A stretch of 64,000 nt of DNA. It comes from a virus. Made by a program: the position numbers and the translations under genes. The stretch covers positions 1 through 64,000 of the IMG/VR virus record IMGVR_UViG_3300050821_005814. One strand, written 5' to 3'. Position 1 is the stretch's first letter. The number at the start of each line of letters is the position of its first letter. The notes under the pieces are model-generated. The model was not told where the DNA came from. It searched no databases and saw nothing but the letters and a program-made list of their open reading frames with translations. This document shows positions 8,542 to 17,342 of this stretch, piece by piece.

Positions 8542-8930
8542 TAACGCGCATTCCCCCGCCCGCGCCCAGTACCAGCTGTGCGCGAAGCTGAAACAAAGGC
8601 GGGCGTATGCATACCAATGCCCCGAATCTTACCCTTCTTTGTCACAGTTGCTGACGACTGACCCGATGGATGCAGATAGCTCGAACTCCCGCGGTTCGTT
8701 CCCTCAAACTTCCAACCTTCCTTCTCGAACTTGTTATGAATCTCCGAGTGGATAGGCTGTGAACGCGCATGAACGCGACTCTGAAAGTTAGCCTCATTAG
8801 ACCCACGTTTATGCTGACCCTTCTTCATACCAGGCACGCCATAATCATGCGCTACGCGCTGGATGGCGTCAGTTGACGACGCGCCCATACGACGCTGCGT
8901 CGCGATTGCGTCCAGTGTTCTACTTGCCAT
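8541..8930 (-). CDS. Small protein with GVPGMKKGQ motif, copy B
   Basis: A 129-residue basic protein whose first 40 residues are nearly the same as those of the gene at 7803..8126. It also ends in an Arg/Gly-rich tail (TAGTGRGRGNAR). ATG 8930 was preferred to the upstream in-frame start at 8939 because it aligns with the paralogue. The start overlaps the upstream gene by eleven bases. Function unknown. Duplication around the adaptor gene suggests two related minor virion components. Confidence 0.65.
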   Translation of the reverse strand: MASRTLDAIATQRRMGASSTDAIQRVAHDYGVPGMKKGQHKRGSNEANFQSRVHARSQPIHSEIHNKFEKEGWKFEGTNRGSSSYLHPSGQSSATVTKKGKIRGIGMHTPAFVSASRTAGTGRGRGNAR

Positions 8931-9510
8931 CGTTCCCATGCCTCCATCTCTGCGCAGGTAGCGAGCGGATCACAAAGGTGATCGACTGCCGCAACTGGCC
9001 GGTGTTAATCAACGTCGTCAGGTTGTTCTTGCCCCAGTAGACGAGATTCATCGTCTGCTGCTGCAAGCTCTTGAGCATCGCCGTCCCCTTACGCGTCCGA
9101 CGCAAGCGCGCCTTGACTGTGCTCTCCGCAAGCGGGGGAGGGATGTTAGATGAGATCTTAGAACGCACCGCATTTTGCGCCTTCACCCCTAGCGCTTGGA
9201 GCTTGCGTTGCACAGCAGGCTTGTCCCCGTCCAGCGCTAGGCGCCCTGCTATTAGCAGATCCGCCACGATCTCCTTCTGAATGCTCTCGACGCCAGGCAC
9301 AAGAAACGGGCGCGCTGGAACATTATGCCCAGGTTCGCCTGTCTCCATGACGTAACCTATGACCGCATTGCTGATCGGCGATCCGTCATTGCGTCCGGCA
9401 GCCGTGTCAGGGATGCCGACCATCACCTTCTGCGTTGTCATGTAGTCAATAGCCGCCACGACCTTTGGCAGATTGTCGATGATCTGCAGGTTGCTTGGCT
9501 TCTGCGCCAT
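8920..9510 (-). CDS. Tail completion protein, HK97 gp10-like
   Basis: A 196-residue protein with VMVGIPDTAAGRNDGSPISN, VIGYVMETGEPGHNVPARPF and LVPGVES. The pattern of a neighbour-identity segment followed by a PARPFL motif is typical of phage virion morphogenesis or tail-completion proteins (HK97 gp10/Mu G-like). A helical middle region is followed by STVKARLRRTRKGTAMLKSL and an INTGQLRQSITF ending, also typical. ATG 9510 follows the upstream TAG by one base. Confidence 0.7.
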   Translation of the reverse strand: MAQKPSNLQIIDNLPKVVAAIDYMTTQKVMVGIPDTAAGRNDGSPISNAVIGYVMETGEPGHNVPARPFLVPGVESIQKEIVADLLIAGRLALDGDKPAVQRKLQALGVKAQNAVRSKISSNIPPPLAESTVKARLRRTRKGTAMLKSLQQQTMNLVYWGKNNLTTLINTGQLRQSITFVIRSLPAQRWRHGNDGK

Positions 9511-9511
9511 T

Positions 9512-9871
9512 CTAAGGGCAGGTAATCTCGAACAGCTGCGTACCACTGCTATCTGTCACAAGGAATGGACGCGTGCCATGCTTGTAGCAAGTGATCACCG
9601 GCTTGAAGCTATCTGGCAGCACCAACGTGTTCTCCGCGTACCCTGGGATTGCAAGCTCACCAAACTGCATGCCTGTTCCCTTGCGCTGCTCACCAGGGTT
9701 TAGCTTACTGATGCTAAACAAAGTATCCCATGATAGCGGTAGTTTGCAGCCGGATTGCTCGTAGCAAGGCGGAATGTCACCACCGATAGTAACGCTTGCA
9801 GTCTGCGCATACGCAACAGCAGCAAGAGTAGGCGGGGCAATGAGCCCCGCCAGTAGCAGCAGTCGCAGCAT
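9512..9871 (-). CDS. Exported protein of unknown function
   Basis: A 119-residue protein with a clear Sec signal peptide: MLRLLLLAGLIAPPTLAAVA followed by a probable cleavage after AYA at residue 22. The mature part has four cysteines (two as CYEQSGC, one in ITCYKHG and one near the C-terminus), suggesting disulphide bonds in the periplasm. The ATG shares a base with the stop of the upstream exported protein, so the two are probably coupled. Not recognised. Confidence 0.7.
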   Translation of the reverse strand: MLRLLLLAGLIAPPTLAAVAYAQTASVTIGGDIPPCYEQSGCKLPLSWDTLFSISKLNPGEQRKGTGMQFGELAIPGYAENTLVLPDSFKPVITCYKHGTRPFLVTDSSGTQLFEITCP

Positions 9872-10335
9872 TACTGAAGCGGCGGCGGTTTGTCAGACGG
9901 ATCAAGCAGCGGGAAGATCTGCATGATCACGTTCGTGCCATAGACCTGACCAACAAGCTTCTTGACGACGACGATCTCACTCGCCGTGAGCGTCGCTGTC
10001 TTGTCGTCCTTGATGCGCTCAGCAAGCGCACCACGCGCCCACTTCTGTTCAGGCGATACGCTGCTGACACCCTGCGCATTCGTTTCGCTAGGCAAGTTCG
10101 CAAACAGCGCATTCGCGATTGCATGTCCGACTGTCAAGTTGCCGCATGCCGAGCAATCGATACCACCGGGCTTCGTAGCGTCCGCCTTGCCTTCCAACTG
10201 ATCGATGATCGGCTTGCCTTGCGGATCCTTGAGCACGACTGTCATATCGATGACGCGGGGCGGAGGTGTATCGGCTGCCATGCCGACCTGAATTCCGGCG
10301 AGCAGCAGCACGCCAGCAAGTACATAGGCTTTCAT
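9871..10335 (-). CDS. Exported protein of unknown function
   Basis: A 154-residue protein with a Sec signal peptide (MKAYVLAGVLLLAGIQVGMA, cleavage near residue 20). The mature region begins ADTPPPRVIDMTVVLKDPQG and contains a CSAC motif (IDCSACGNLTVGHAIANALF). It is the first gene after a promoter-like GGGTATATTATG element, about 40 bases upstream, and has AGGA before its ATG. It probably heads the transcript into the neck and tail genes. Function unknown. Confidence 0.7.
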   Translation of the reverse strand: MKAYVLAGVLLLAGIQVGMAADTPPPRVIDMTVVLKDPQGKPIIDQLEGKADATKPGGIDCSACGNLTVGHAIANALFANLPSETNAQGVSSVSPEQKWARGALAERIKDDKTATLTASEIVVVKKLVGQVYGTNVIMQIFPLLDPSDKPPPLQ

Positions 10336-10370
10336 TTCCTGACCTCATCTTAGGGTTGTAGGCTAGCGCG

Positions 10371-10382
10371 CATAATATACCC
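10371..10382 (-). promoter_or_regulatory. Promoter-like motif GGGTATATTATG
   Basis: Minus-strand copy of the recurring GGGTATATT motif, in the gap between the Tat-signal protein and the exported protein at 9871..10335. A CTAG lies about twenty bases upstream, as at two plus-strand copies (54766 and 60511). Confidence 0.5.
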
Positions 10383-10408
10383 GATCCGCTCGCGCGCTTT
10401 CTAGAGCG

Positions 10409-12484
10409 TCATGTCGTCGGGCTGATCATCCATTTCCAATCGGACCTGAATGAGGAGACGACGTTTGCATATGCAAGTTGCCCATTAAGGTAGCTTGTCG
10501 GATTGACAGACCCCGCAGTGCCTGCTGTGAAGCCCATCGCCATCCCGCAACGTAGAATGTTGAAGTACGGGTAAAACCCAGCAATGCCTGTACCCGTGTT
10601 GACGAGATGCGTGTTGTCGATTGGCGTGAACCCTTCTGTCGCGCCTGCTGTGTTTTGGAAGTTCCACTCATCAGGCCAATTCGTGACATTCGGTCCCCAT
10701 ACAAGCTGATTTACACCAGCCGCATGCGTGCTCGGTGCACTGAGATTCCAGACAGTCGCAGACGCGAAGCTCGTGATCGTATAGGTGTTACCAGCGATGA
10801 CGACGTTGAATGGAAACGTCGACGGGAAGATGGCGGAAGGCGCTGCTGTCGTCGGGTAGAGCCCGCCGCTCACTGCATTAGCGAATGCAAGTGCGCAACT
10901 TGGATTCAACGTGATCGTCGTGTCGCCTATATTGAGCGGCGTACTTGCATCAAGCGTTGCAATGCCCCCGACTGGCGCATCATACCAGTTGGGCATCGAC
11001 TTGTTCCACCCGCTCGTGCCATTCGTCCGGTTGACTGCACTTGTGATCAAGCCTGCTGCAAGCGTAAGGATGCCTGTCGGTACTGTCAGTACGCCATTCG
11101 TGTTCCAGTAGACGCCAAGGTTTGCTATGATTGTCTGATAGTCATTCTCCCATGGCGACACCACACCGACCAGCGGATCCGCTACGCTCGGCGTGTACAT
11201 ATTTAAGCCGGTCCACAAATTGCTGGGCGTTGTCGTCACCCACTGCGTAATCGTATTCCCATATTGCGTCAGGATGGTATTGACTTGCGTTTTTGACAGC
11301 AACCAATTTGGCGTACTGCTTCCAGTGCAAATCACTGCCATCATTGCAGTGCGAATCGGCCATGCCATATACCGGCCGGAGTTTGAGTAGCGAAACCCTT
11401 GTCCAAAGTTGAGCAGGTCCCTGTTCATCTGGAACTGGATGTTTTCCAGATAGTAGGGATCGCCAGTCATCATGAAAGCAAGATACGAGAAGTTCGGACT
11501 ATGCCCCGCATCGTAGGTCATGTTTGACCCGCCGACATACGGGTACTGGTAGACTGTCTGCACTAGCGTGCCGCCAGGCGACGCGCCTGACACTAAGCTT
11601 GCGCGTTGGAATGCACCAGTCGGCGTGCAATCAAGCGGCGCAAGCGTTCCCGTGAATGAGCCGCCAGATGCACGCGTATCGCGGTAGACCAGGTTCCAGC
11701 TACAGGCGGCCTCAGCGATCTGAAATATATTGCCGATCGCATTACCCGTGCAGAGGTAGTAAGCTTGCCACTCAGTGAAAGGTCCGATCTCTGGACGATT
11801 GCCGCCCTGGATCATCGGCTGAACCAGTCCCGCATTACCGAGGATCGTATAGGTCTCGGTCGTTGGTACTGTCGATCCAGCACCGCTCAGTCCCGATCCT
11901 GAGTACGGCGGCAGGTAGAAGTTAGCTAATAGTTGCGCAGCTGTTTGCGTTACGGGGCGTGGGTTGCCTATCGCCCATGTCCCGCCGTTTTGTGAGCATA
12001 CCCGCCAACGCGTGCACCATGGATGCGCAGCTACGGTTGTAGAATAAACTGTCGTACCGTTGTTAGTGATCGTTATCGTATAACCAGCAGCAATATCAAC
12101 AGCACCGCTCGTCGCACTACCGTCGCCATATTCAAGCCTGCATGCTGTGACGTTTTGTGTACCTGCTGTATCGACCTCGAAGTACAAACGGAAGTTAGCT
12201 AAGCCTGAATTTGTGATAAGCGTGGGGACCATCGTGAACTGGCTGCTACCGCCACGTCCCCAATCGGTATAAGACTGCTGCGCGGTGACGGTCTGACCGG
12301 AGCCACCAGCCATGGCATAGTTGTAGGTGCCTGCAAATGCACCGCTCGGCACAACGATCTGTGCTGCAAGCCCACTTGCTGCAACGACTGCTCCAACACC
12401 GCGAACAATCGCATGCGCTTTGCGCGCTGTCGCTGAAGCAACGGCACCTCCTAGGAAGCCTCGACGTGAGAGCTTATACGTCAT
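10409..12484 (-). CDS. Tat-signal protein, candidate polysaccharide-binding or depolymerase adhesin
   Basis: A 691-residue protein that starts with a twin-arginine signal: SRRGFLGG at residues 6-13, a long alanine-rich hydrophobic stretch and an AFA cleavage-like site near 51. The middle contains AGHSPNFSYLAFMMTGDPYY followed by LENIQFQMNRDLL. This resembles the H-x-P-x-x-x-Y-x-x-x-x-TGD-x-YY signature of alpha/alpha-toroid carbohydrate-active proteins. Many aromatic and Asn residues follow. It could be a folded-before-export depolymerase or surface protein. Its ATG overlaps the stop of the Gly-rich exported protein (TGATG). Confidence 0.7.
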   Translation of the reverse strand: MTYKLSRRGFLGGAVASATARKAHAIVRGVGAVVAASGLAAQIVVPSGAFAGTYNYAMAGGSGQTVTAQQSYTDWGRGGSSQFTMVPTLITNSGLANFRLYFEVDTAGTQNVTACRLEYGDGSATSGAVDIAAGYTITITNNGTTVYSTTVAAHPWCTRWRVCSQNGGTWAIGNPRPVTQTAAQLLANFYLPPYSGSGLSGAGSTVPTTETYTILGNAGLVQPMIQGGNRPEIGPFTEWQAYYLCTGNAIGNIFQIAEAACSWNLVYRDTRASGGSFTGTLAPLDCTPTGAFQRASLVSGASPGGTLVQTVYQYPYVGGSNMTYDAGHSPNFSYLAFMMTGDPYYLENIQFQMNRDLLNFGQGFRYSNSGRYMAWPIRTAMMAVICTGSSTPNWLLSKTQVNTILTQYGNTITQWVTTTPSNLWTGLNMYTPSVADPLVGVVSPWENDYQTIIANLGVYWNTNGVLTVPTGILTLAAGLITSAVNRTNGTSGWNKSMPNWYDAPVGGIATLDASTPLNIGDTTITLNPSCALAFANAVSGGLYPTTAAPSAIFPSTFPFNVVIAGNTYTITSFASATVWNLSAPSTHAAGVNQLVWGPNVTNWPDEWNFQNTAGATEGFTPIDNTHLVNTGTGIAGFYPYFNILRCGMAMGFTAGTAGSVNPTSYLNGQLAYANVVSSFRSDWKWMISPTT

Positions 12485-13497
12485 CAGTACGTAACACTGA
12501 TCTCGCCCGATGTGCCTAGTCCGCCAGTACCTGGCGTTGTTGCAGCTCCGCCACCGCCTCCACCACCGCCGCCATAGAGGCCGCCATTGCCGCCATTGCC
12601 TGCAGTAGTGCCTTTACCACCACCACCGCCACCGCCACCTGAACCCGACGTCGCAGACTCTTCTTCACCTATCGCGCCATTGCCGCCAGCACCAGCATTG
12701 GTCGTGCCGTTACCAAACCCACCGCCGCCGCCTGCACCGCCGAACGTCGCGGAGGGGGTGCCATTACCACCAGTCGGCGTAGCTGAAACGCCTGCTGTAC
12801 CACCGCCTGTTGCATTTGAGTTGTTACCACCAACGCCGCCATTCGTGCCATTGACAGCACCTGCTGTACCACCATCAGCTCCGCCGCCCCCGCCACCACT
12901 CGTCGCAGCAGATGACCCACCAAGGCCGCCATTCTTGCCTGTGCCAATTGCACCGCCTGCAGCACCACCACCACCACCCGCATTGCCTGTACCTGAACCG
13001 CCGCCTGACCCACCAGCATTTGCAGTGCCGCCAGTGCAGGTATTGGTCTGCGTACGACCGCCGGCCGTTGTGCCGACTGCTGATGCGCCATAGTCGCCAG
13101 TACCAATCGTCGCGTTCGTATCATCCTTCAGCAGCGTTGGCAGTGTGCCGCCATGCGTGCCAATCTGCACCGTCAAATGATCATTGGCGGCAATATGCGT
13201 AGGAGCCGTCAACTTGCAGTACCCGCCCCCCTGACCGCCAGCACCGCCAGCAGGAACGGTCGTCCCCGCTGATCCATCACCACTGCTACCCTTCATCGTC
13301 CAGACAGCTGTGCCGTTTAAGTAGTCGGACGGCACAATAAGCAGCGTACCGCTTGTCTGGATGCAGGTCTTGCTCGGCGAGCTGCCAGTACAAGTCATCG
13401 TTGTACCTGACGCCACGGTACCGCCAGCGCGCGGGGGCAACGCATCCGCGGGTATCGCTGCGATTAGGAGTGCTAGCAGTGCAATAGGCGTGCGCAT
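12484..13497 (-). CDS. Exported glycine-rich fibre/adhesin protein
   Basis: A 337-residue protein with a Sec signal peptide (MRTPIALLALLIAAIPADA, cleavage near 19). Residues about 85-335 are extremely glycine-rich, with repeated GGxGG and GGGGGG blocks. Such regions in phage adhesins can pack as polyglycine-II bundles. The mature N-terminus (LPPRAGGTVASG) resembles that of the next two proteins. The short segment around residues 30-80 looks like a small beta domain. It probably belongs to a receptor-binding or surface structure, but the function is inferred only. Confidence 0.7.
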   Translation of the reverse strand: MRTPIALLALLIAAIPADALPPRAGGTVASGTTMTCTGSSPSKTCIQTSGTLLIVPSDYLNGTAVWTMKGSSGDGSAGTTVPAGGAGGQGGGYCKLTAPTHIAANDHLTVQIGTHGGTLPTLLKDDTNATIGTGDYGASAVGTTAGGRTQTNTCTGGTANAGGSGGGSGTGNAGGGGGAAGGAIGTGKNGGLGGSSAATSGGGGGGADGGTAGAVNGTNGGVGGNNSNATGGGTAGVSATPTGGNGTPSATFGGAGGGGGFGNGTTNAGAGGNGAIGEEESATSGSGGGGGGGGKGTTAGNGGNGGLYGGGGGGGGGAATTPGTGGLGTSGEISVTY

Positions 13498-13506
13498 CAG
13501 ATACCT

Positions 13507-15867
13507 CTATGGCTGCGCAAACGGTGTGCCGGCGTCGTAGCGAGCCTTTGCAGGCAAGCCTGAGTAGGTTGTGCAGGGGCCTGGCCCAGAAGCAGCAGCG
13601 ACCTTTGTCGCGCCTTGTGAGTTGACCCACGGCCATGAGTAGCTGCAAGTCGCTCCTGCGCTGAAGTATGCAGGGGCGCTGGACAGGTATAGCGAGTTCG
13701 GTAGCGTTGTCGTGAAGCCTGTCGTTGAATCAAGCGCGTTGCGCACGTAATCAAAGTTCTGACTGCGAAAAATCCACTGTGGGCTGACCGCTGCTGTCAA
13801 GTTTGCATCCGGTGCAGGCCACTCACTACCAACCCATCCTGTCATCCAAAGACATTTATTGGTGCATCCGCTATGCGCGCTAAACGCACCCTGATACGAC
13901 CAACCATTCCCTGCTGTTGTAAGACCTGCAAGCCCAAGCACGTTTCCAATGTATGCGTAGAAAACATTCAATGCCATAGGACCGGCAGCACGACGCGGCC
14001 CAGGAGAAGTGGCAGGAGGCGTTGCTCCTCCGCCAGATCCCCACGCTATATCTGCTGCATCGTTAACAATGCGTCCTGTACTAGCTTCAGTCCAGGTTGA
14101 TCGCGTCGCTGTGCAGTTGTTGCGGAAGAATACGTGATACGCAGCGCTACCATGCGTCTCATCACCATCGCAGTTGTCTGCCCAGTTACCTTCGAACAGT
14201 ACGTGATTCGTGCCCGCATAGTGGCTGCTATTGAGCGACATGTCCTCCCAAGAAGGCCCTATGACACTCTGCATATACGCATGGTCGTCAACGTAGTTGT
14301 ACGAGATGACATTCGTTGTCGAGCCTCGACCGACCATTCCCTTGCCGCCGCGCAGGATGATGCTGTCTTGGACGAGAACTTGCGTCGACGCGGAGTCCAA
14401 CGCTACGGGGTACTCGACGCCATTGTTCTCGCAGTCGGTGCAGTCATGGGAGAACAGTTCATCGATTTCTACACGCGCTGAATACTCAATGTTGACGGCG
14501 CCTGAGATCCAATTACGCACCTCCACGTTCTTAACCCAGCTCAGAGCTGCGAACTCAAACGAAATCCCACCATTCGGTGGACGATCAATGTACAAGTTTT
14601 CGATGCCGGCTTGCTGCAAGAACGGGTTGGCGGACGGCCCCTGCACGGTCGGCCAGTAGACACGCGCGTCATGGCTGCCAGACTGGCGGAAACCATTCGA
14701 GAGGGGCGCATCAAACGTGAGAGTACCAGAACCAATGGACGTAATCTTATGGATTTCAGATGTCAGTCGATTCGGACTAAATGAATAAGTACTTGGTTCA
14801 TCTCCTCCCTCAAACCGTCCGACTTGCGGTGAGCCGACATTGCTAGACCACTCCGGTGAAGCGTTGATTGCAGCGCCGCCGGTTGGATTCGTTGTGCTTA
14901 CAACTGCGGGGTTCTCGTCAATCAGCGCATACATACCAACTGAGAAATTAGCAGTACTTGATACGCTAACAGTCGTAGCGCCCGCAGCAGCATCTGCAGT
15001 TAGCGTTGCCCCGCAGCCAGTCGGCGTCGTGCCGAGGAAGCATCCGGCCCAACCCCAATTGAATGTCCCAGACGGCGATACGAGAAAGACCGGGCCGCCC
15101 GAGCACGTGACAAGGTTTGTTGCTGAGGTGCCGCAGGTAACGCCCGCCTGCGTTGTGCTGACCCACCAATCAGGAATTGCGCCGTTGTCAACTGTGATCC
15201 CAGATGGCCAGCAAGGCACGCCAGTACCGAAGAAGATGTTGTCCCCGCTCGCGACGCCAGTGCCAGTCGCGTTACCGGATAGCGTGACGGTCGTGCTCGT
15301 AAAGCTTGCAACAGTCAAGCCAGTGATCACGCCGCTCGAGATGTTCGTTTTGTCTTGCACCGTCATCCCGACTGCAACTGTCGCTGGAACTGATGCAAAC
15401 GACAGGACGTTGTTTCCTGCTGCTGTTGCCGCGTTGGTAGTCACGCCTCCGCCAATAATGCCGCACGTACCTGTCGGCGATCCAGCCCCTCTGATTGTGA
15501 TTGCTTTGTTGAGCAAAATTGACGTTTCCGACATCGTGATGTGGAACGCGCCATTCAGCGAAACAACCTGCCCTGCTGTGCATGCCGCAATAGCAGCGGT
15601 GATCTTTGATGCATCATCGCCTGACGCTGGCGGCGTGATGCCGCTTGGCGTGACAGTCTGGCAGATCGTGTTGCGCGTGGGGATGCCGCTAATGCTTGCC
15701 AACCCAGCGTTGGGCCAATTCGTAGTCGACAGGTCATTGTATGCAGGCAGCACGGGCTGGCTTACTGCTACAATACCCGTGCCATGCGGCGGTGCTGCTA
15801 ATGCAAAGTCCGGTATGAACCATGCAAGCATCAGCAGCAGATTGAAGATGAAGCGGTATGTGCGCAT
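13507..15867 (-). CDS. Exported right-handed beta-helix protein, tailspike/depolymerase candidate
   Basis: A 786-residue protein starting at ATG 15867 (TGATG overlap with the upstream stop). It has a Sec signal peptide ending near residue 24 (FALA/APP). Residues about 80-140 (SKITAAIAACTAGQVVSLNG, then ITMSETSILLNKAITIRGAG) are the classic entry to a pectin-lyase-type parallel beta-helix. Later NGVEYPVALDS, QDSIILRGGKG and LFEGNWADNCDGDETHGSAA look like successive helix coils. Phage proteins of this fold often cleave capsular or exopolysaccharide. The export signal is atypical for a tailspike. Confidence 0.75.
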   Translation of the reverse strand: MRTYRFIFNLLLMLAWFIPDFALAAPPHGTGIVAVSQPVLPAYNDLSTTNWPNAGLASISGIPTRNTICQTVTPSGITPPASGDDASKITAAIAACTAGQVVSLNGAFHITMSETSILLNKAITIRGAGSPTGTCGIIGGGVTTNAATAAGNNVLSFASVPATVAVGMTVQDKTNISSGVITGLTVASFTSTTVTLSGNATGTGVASGDNIFFGTGVPCWPSGITVDNGAIPDWWVSTTQAGVTCGTSATNLVTCSGGPVFLVSPSGTFNWGWAGCFLGTTPTGCGATLTADAAAGATTVSVSSTANFSVGMYALIDENPAVVSTTNPTGGAAINASPEWSSNVGSPQVGRFEGGDEPSTYSFSPNRLTSEIHKITSIGSGTLTFDAPLSNGFRQSGSHDARVYWPTVQGPSANPFLQQAGIENLYIDRPPNGGISFEFAALSWVKNVEVRNWISGAVNIEYSARVEIDELFSHDCTDCENNGVEYPVALDSASTQVLVQDSIILRGGKGMVGRGSTTNVISYNYVDDHAYMQSVIGPSWEDMSLNSSHYAGTNHVLFEGNWADNCDGDETHGSAAYHVFFRNNCTATRSTWTEASTGRIVNDAADIAWGSGGGATPPATSPGPRRAAGPMALNVFYAYIGNVLGLAGLTTAGNGWSYQGAFSAHSGCTNKCLWMTGWVGSEWPAPDANLTAAVSPQWIFRSQNFDYVRNALDSTTGFTTTLPNSLYLSSAPAYFSAGATCSYSWPWVNSQGATKVAAASGPGPCTTYSGLPAKARYDAGTPFAQP

Positions 15868-17342
15868 CAGTGAAACGCCGCCGCTGCTGCGAAGCACGTC
15901 GACCCCGCGAAGGAGATCAACGTCCATGTCCAGTTCTCAGCAGCAGTCGTTGAGTTGTACAGAATGGCCATACCATCCCCATTGTTCATGAAATCAGCAT
16001 CCGCATCGCCTGTGTAATTGACGAGCGCATACTGCGCTCCTGCAGGCGATGTTACGCCAGTCGTGTAACTGCTTGGTGCAAAATGACCGATGACCAAACC
16101 ATTCGAGTGCGTTGGCGTGATGTTCGGCGCACCGCCAAACGATGTCACGCTTGAGCAGCTACCTGTCGGTGCAAGCGCCGCCCCGACATCAAACGCCGTT
16201 GCATTTAGTACATCAAACATGCGCACTGTCGTGTTAGGTGTCGTGTTAGCAGCGCTGCTGTAGTGCACCGTGACGAATGTGTTGCCCGTCGATGCTGCGC
16301 AGAAGCAGTACCATATGAATTTGTTGCTGTCAGCGGAAAGCCACGTGTTGCCGTCGCTATCCGTCACGGCTGGCGTCTGAAACGACCAACCAAAGCCTTG
16401 CAGGAACGACCCATCCATGATGCGCAGGTTGCCGGTGAACTGCGCTTGCAGCACCCAGTTAAAGTTTGCTGGCGCGATGGGCGCTGCTGTGAGGTCCAGG
16501 AGCTTGCGGACGTAGATAGTACTCGGCAGTGATCCGCCTGCTGATGCTACTTTCAGCGGGACCGTGATGACGTTGAAGTGGTCGCTCGTGTTCCCTGCAA
16601 TCGTCATGGACGGCGTTGTCGCTGCTGCCGTGCGCTGCAAGAACATCTGCGTCGCATGGTAGAACGACGTGTTCGAGTTCCATGCAGTATCCTGGTCGAC
16701 TTGCGTGTACCCACTTGCGGCCGTGTAGGATGTCGGGTTACCAGCGCCTGTACCACTCGCCATCGCTAGGTAGCTGTAGACGAGTGTGCCGCCAGCAGCA
16801 TCGTTGTTTGACGGCGTGAGTGAGCCTGGGTTGACGACACTCGTCCCAGCATTGATCGCCGAATTAGCAACGCATGAGGCCGTGCCATTGACAGGCGACG
16901 CTGTCGCTATGTTGTTGAACTCAACAAGCGTCATCTGGAAGGGACGCGTCAACGATGTCAAGTTGACTGTGACAAAGTCCCGTCCTGCAGGCATGGCAGG
17001 CACAAGCCAAACGGCTGTCGTGTAGTTGCCTACTCCCGCATCTGCTGTGCAGATAGGCGATCCAAACGTTGTACCATTCGTGTCCGTGATCGAAGAGAAT
17101 GTGCCGTGCGGGTAAGACACGCCGACATATAGCAGGTCATTCGCTTGGATCGCATTGGGTAGCTGGCGAACGTAGTTGTTGCCGTTAAACCCAGCGCCCC
17201 CTGGATTGACGGTTGTTGATGCCTGCTGAATGATCACAGGCGTTGGCGGACCACCCCCACTGACAATCCCCCCGCCATGCGGAAGGAATGCTAGTGCGGG
17301 ATGCGATAGCAGCAGCGCGAGAAGAACGAGCAGACGCTTCAT
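15867..17342 (-). CDS. Exported beta-sandwich repeat protein
   Basis: A 491-residue protein with a Sec signal peptide (MKRLLVLLALLLSHPALA). Two related halves follow: each starts with a YVR.L segment and a GN/DSNGNTW-like beta stretch (about residues 57-110 and 280-345), and both then show long Ser/Thr/Ala-rich strands. This suggests a duplicated adhesin domain. The mature N-terminus FLPHGGGIV matches APPHGTGIV of the beta-helix neighbour. ATG 17342 overlaps the upstream stop (ATGA). Exact function unknown. Confidence 0.7.
   Translation of the reverse strand: MKRLLVLLALLLSHPALAFLPHGGGIVSGGGPPTPVIIQQASTTVNPGGAGFNGNNYVRQLPNAIQANDLLYVGVSYPHGTFSSITDTNGTTFGSPICTADAGVGNYTTAVWLVPAMPAGRDFVTVNLTSLTRPFQMTLVEFNNIATASPVNGTASCVANSAINAGTSVVNPGSLTPSNNDAAGGTLVYSYLAMASGTGAGNPTSYTAASGYTQVDQDTAWNSNTSFYHATQMFLQRTAAATTPSMTIAGNTSDHFNVITVPLKVASAGGSLPSTIYVRKLLDLTAAPIAPANFNWVLQAQFTGNLRIMDGSFLQGFGWSFQTPAVTDSDGNTWLSADSNKFIWYCFCAASTGNTFVTVHYSSAANTTPNTTVRMFDVLNATAFDVGAALAPTGSCSSVTSFGGAPNITPTHSNGLVIGHFAPSSYTTGVTSPAGAQYALVNYTGDADADFMNNGDGMAILYNSTTAAENWTWTLISFAGSTCFAAAAAFH

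Noticed and set aside
12587-13093. Proline-rich plus-strand frame opposite the glycine-rich protein
   Set aside because: Reverse complement of GGN repeats gives Pro codons automatically; no start signals or independent support.
14840-15991. A 383-codon open frame on the plus strand opposite the beta-helix gene
   Set aside because: It is a mirror of the Ser/Thr/Gly-rich minus-strand gene (Val/Pro/Ala-rich when read backwards), crosses a gene junction and has no ribosome site. Similar mirrors occur at 18788..24625 and 29639..30373.
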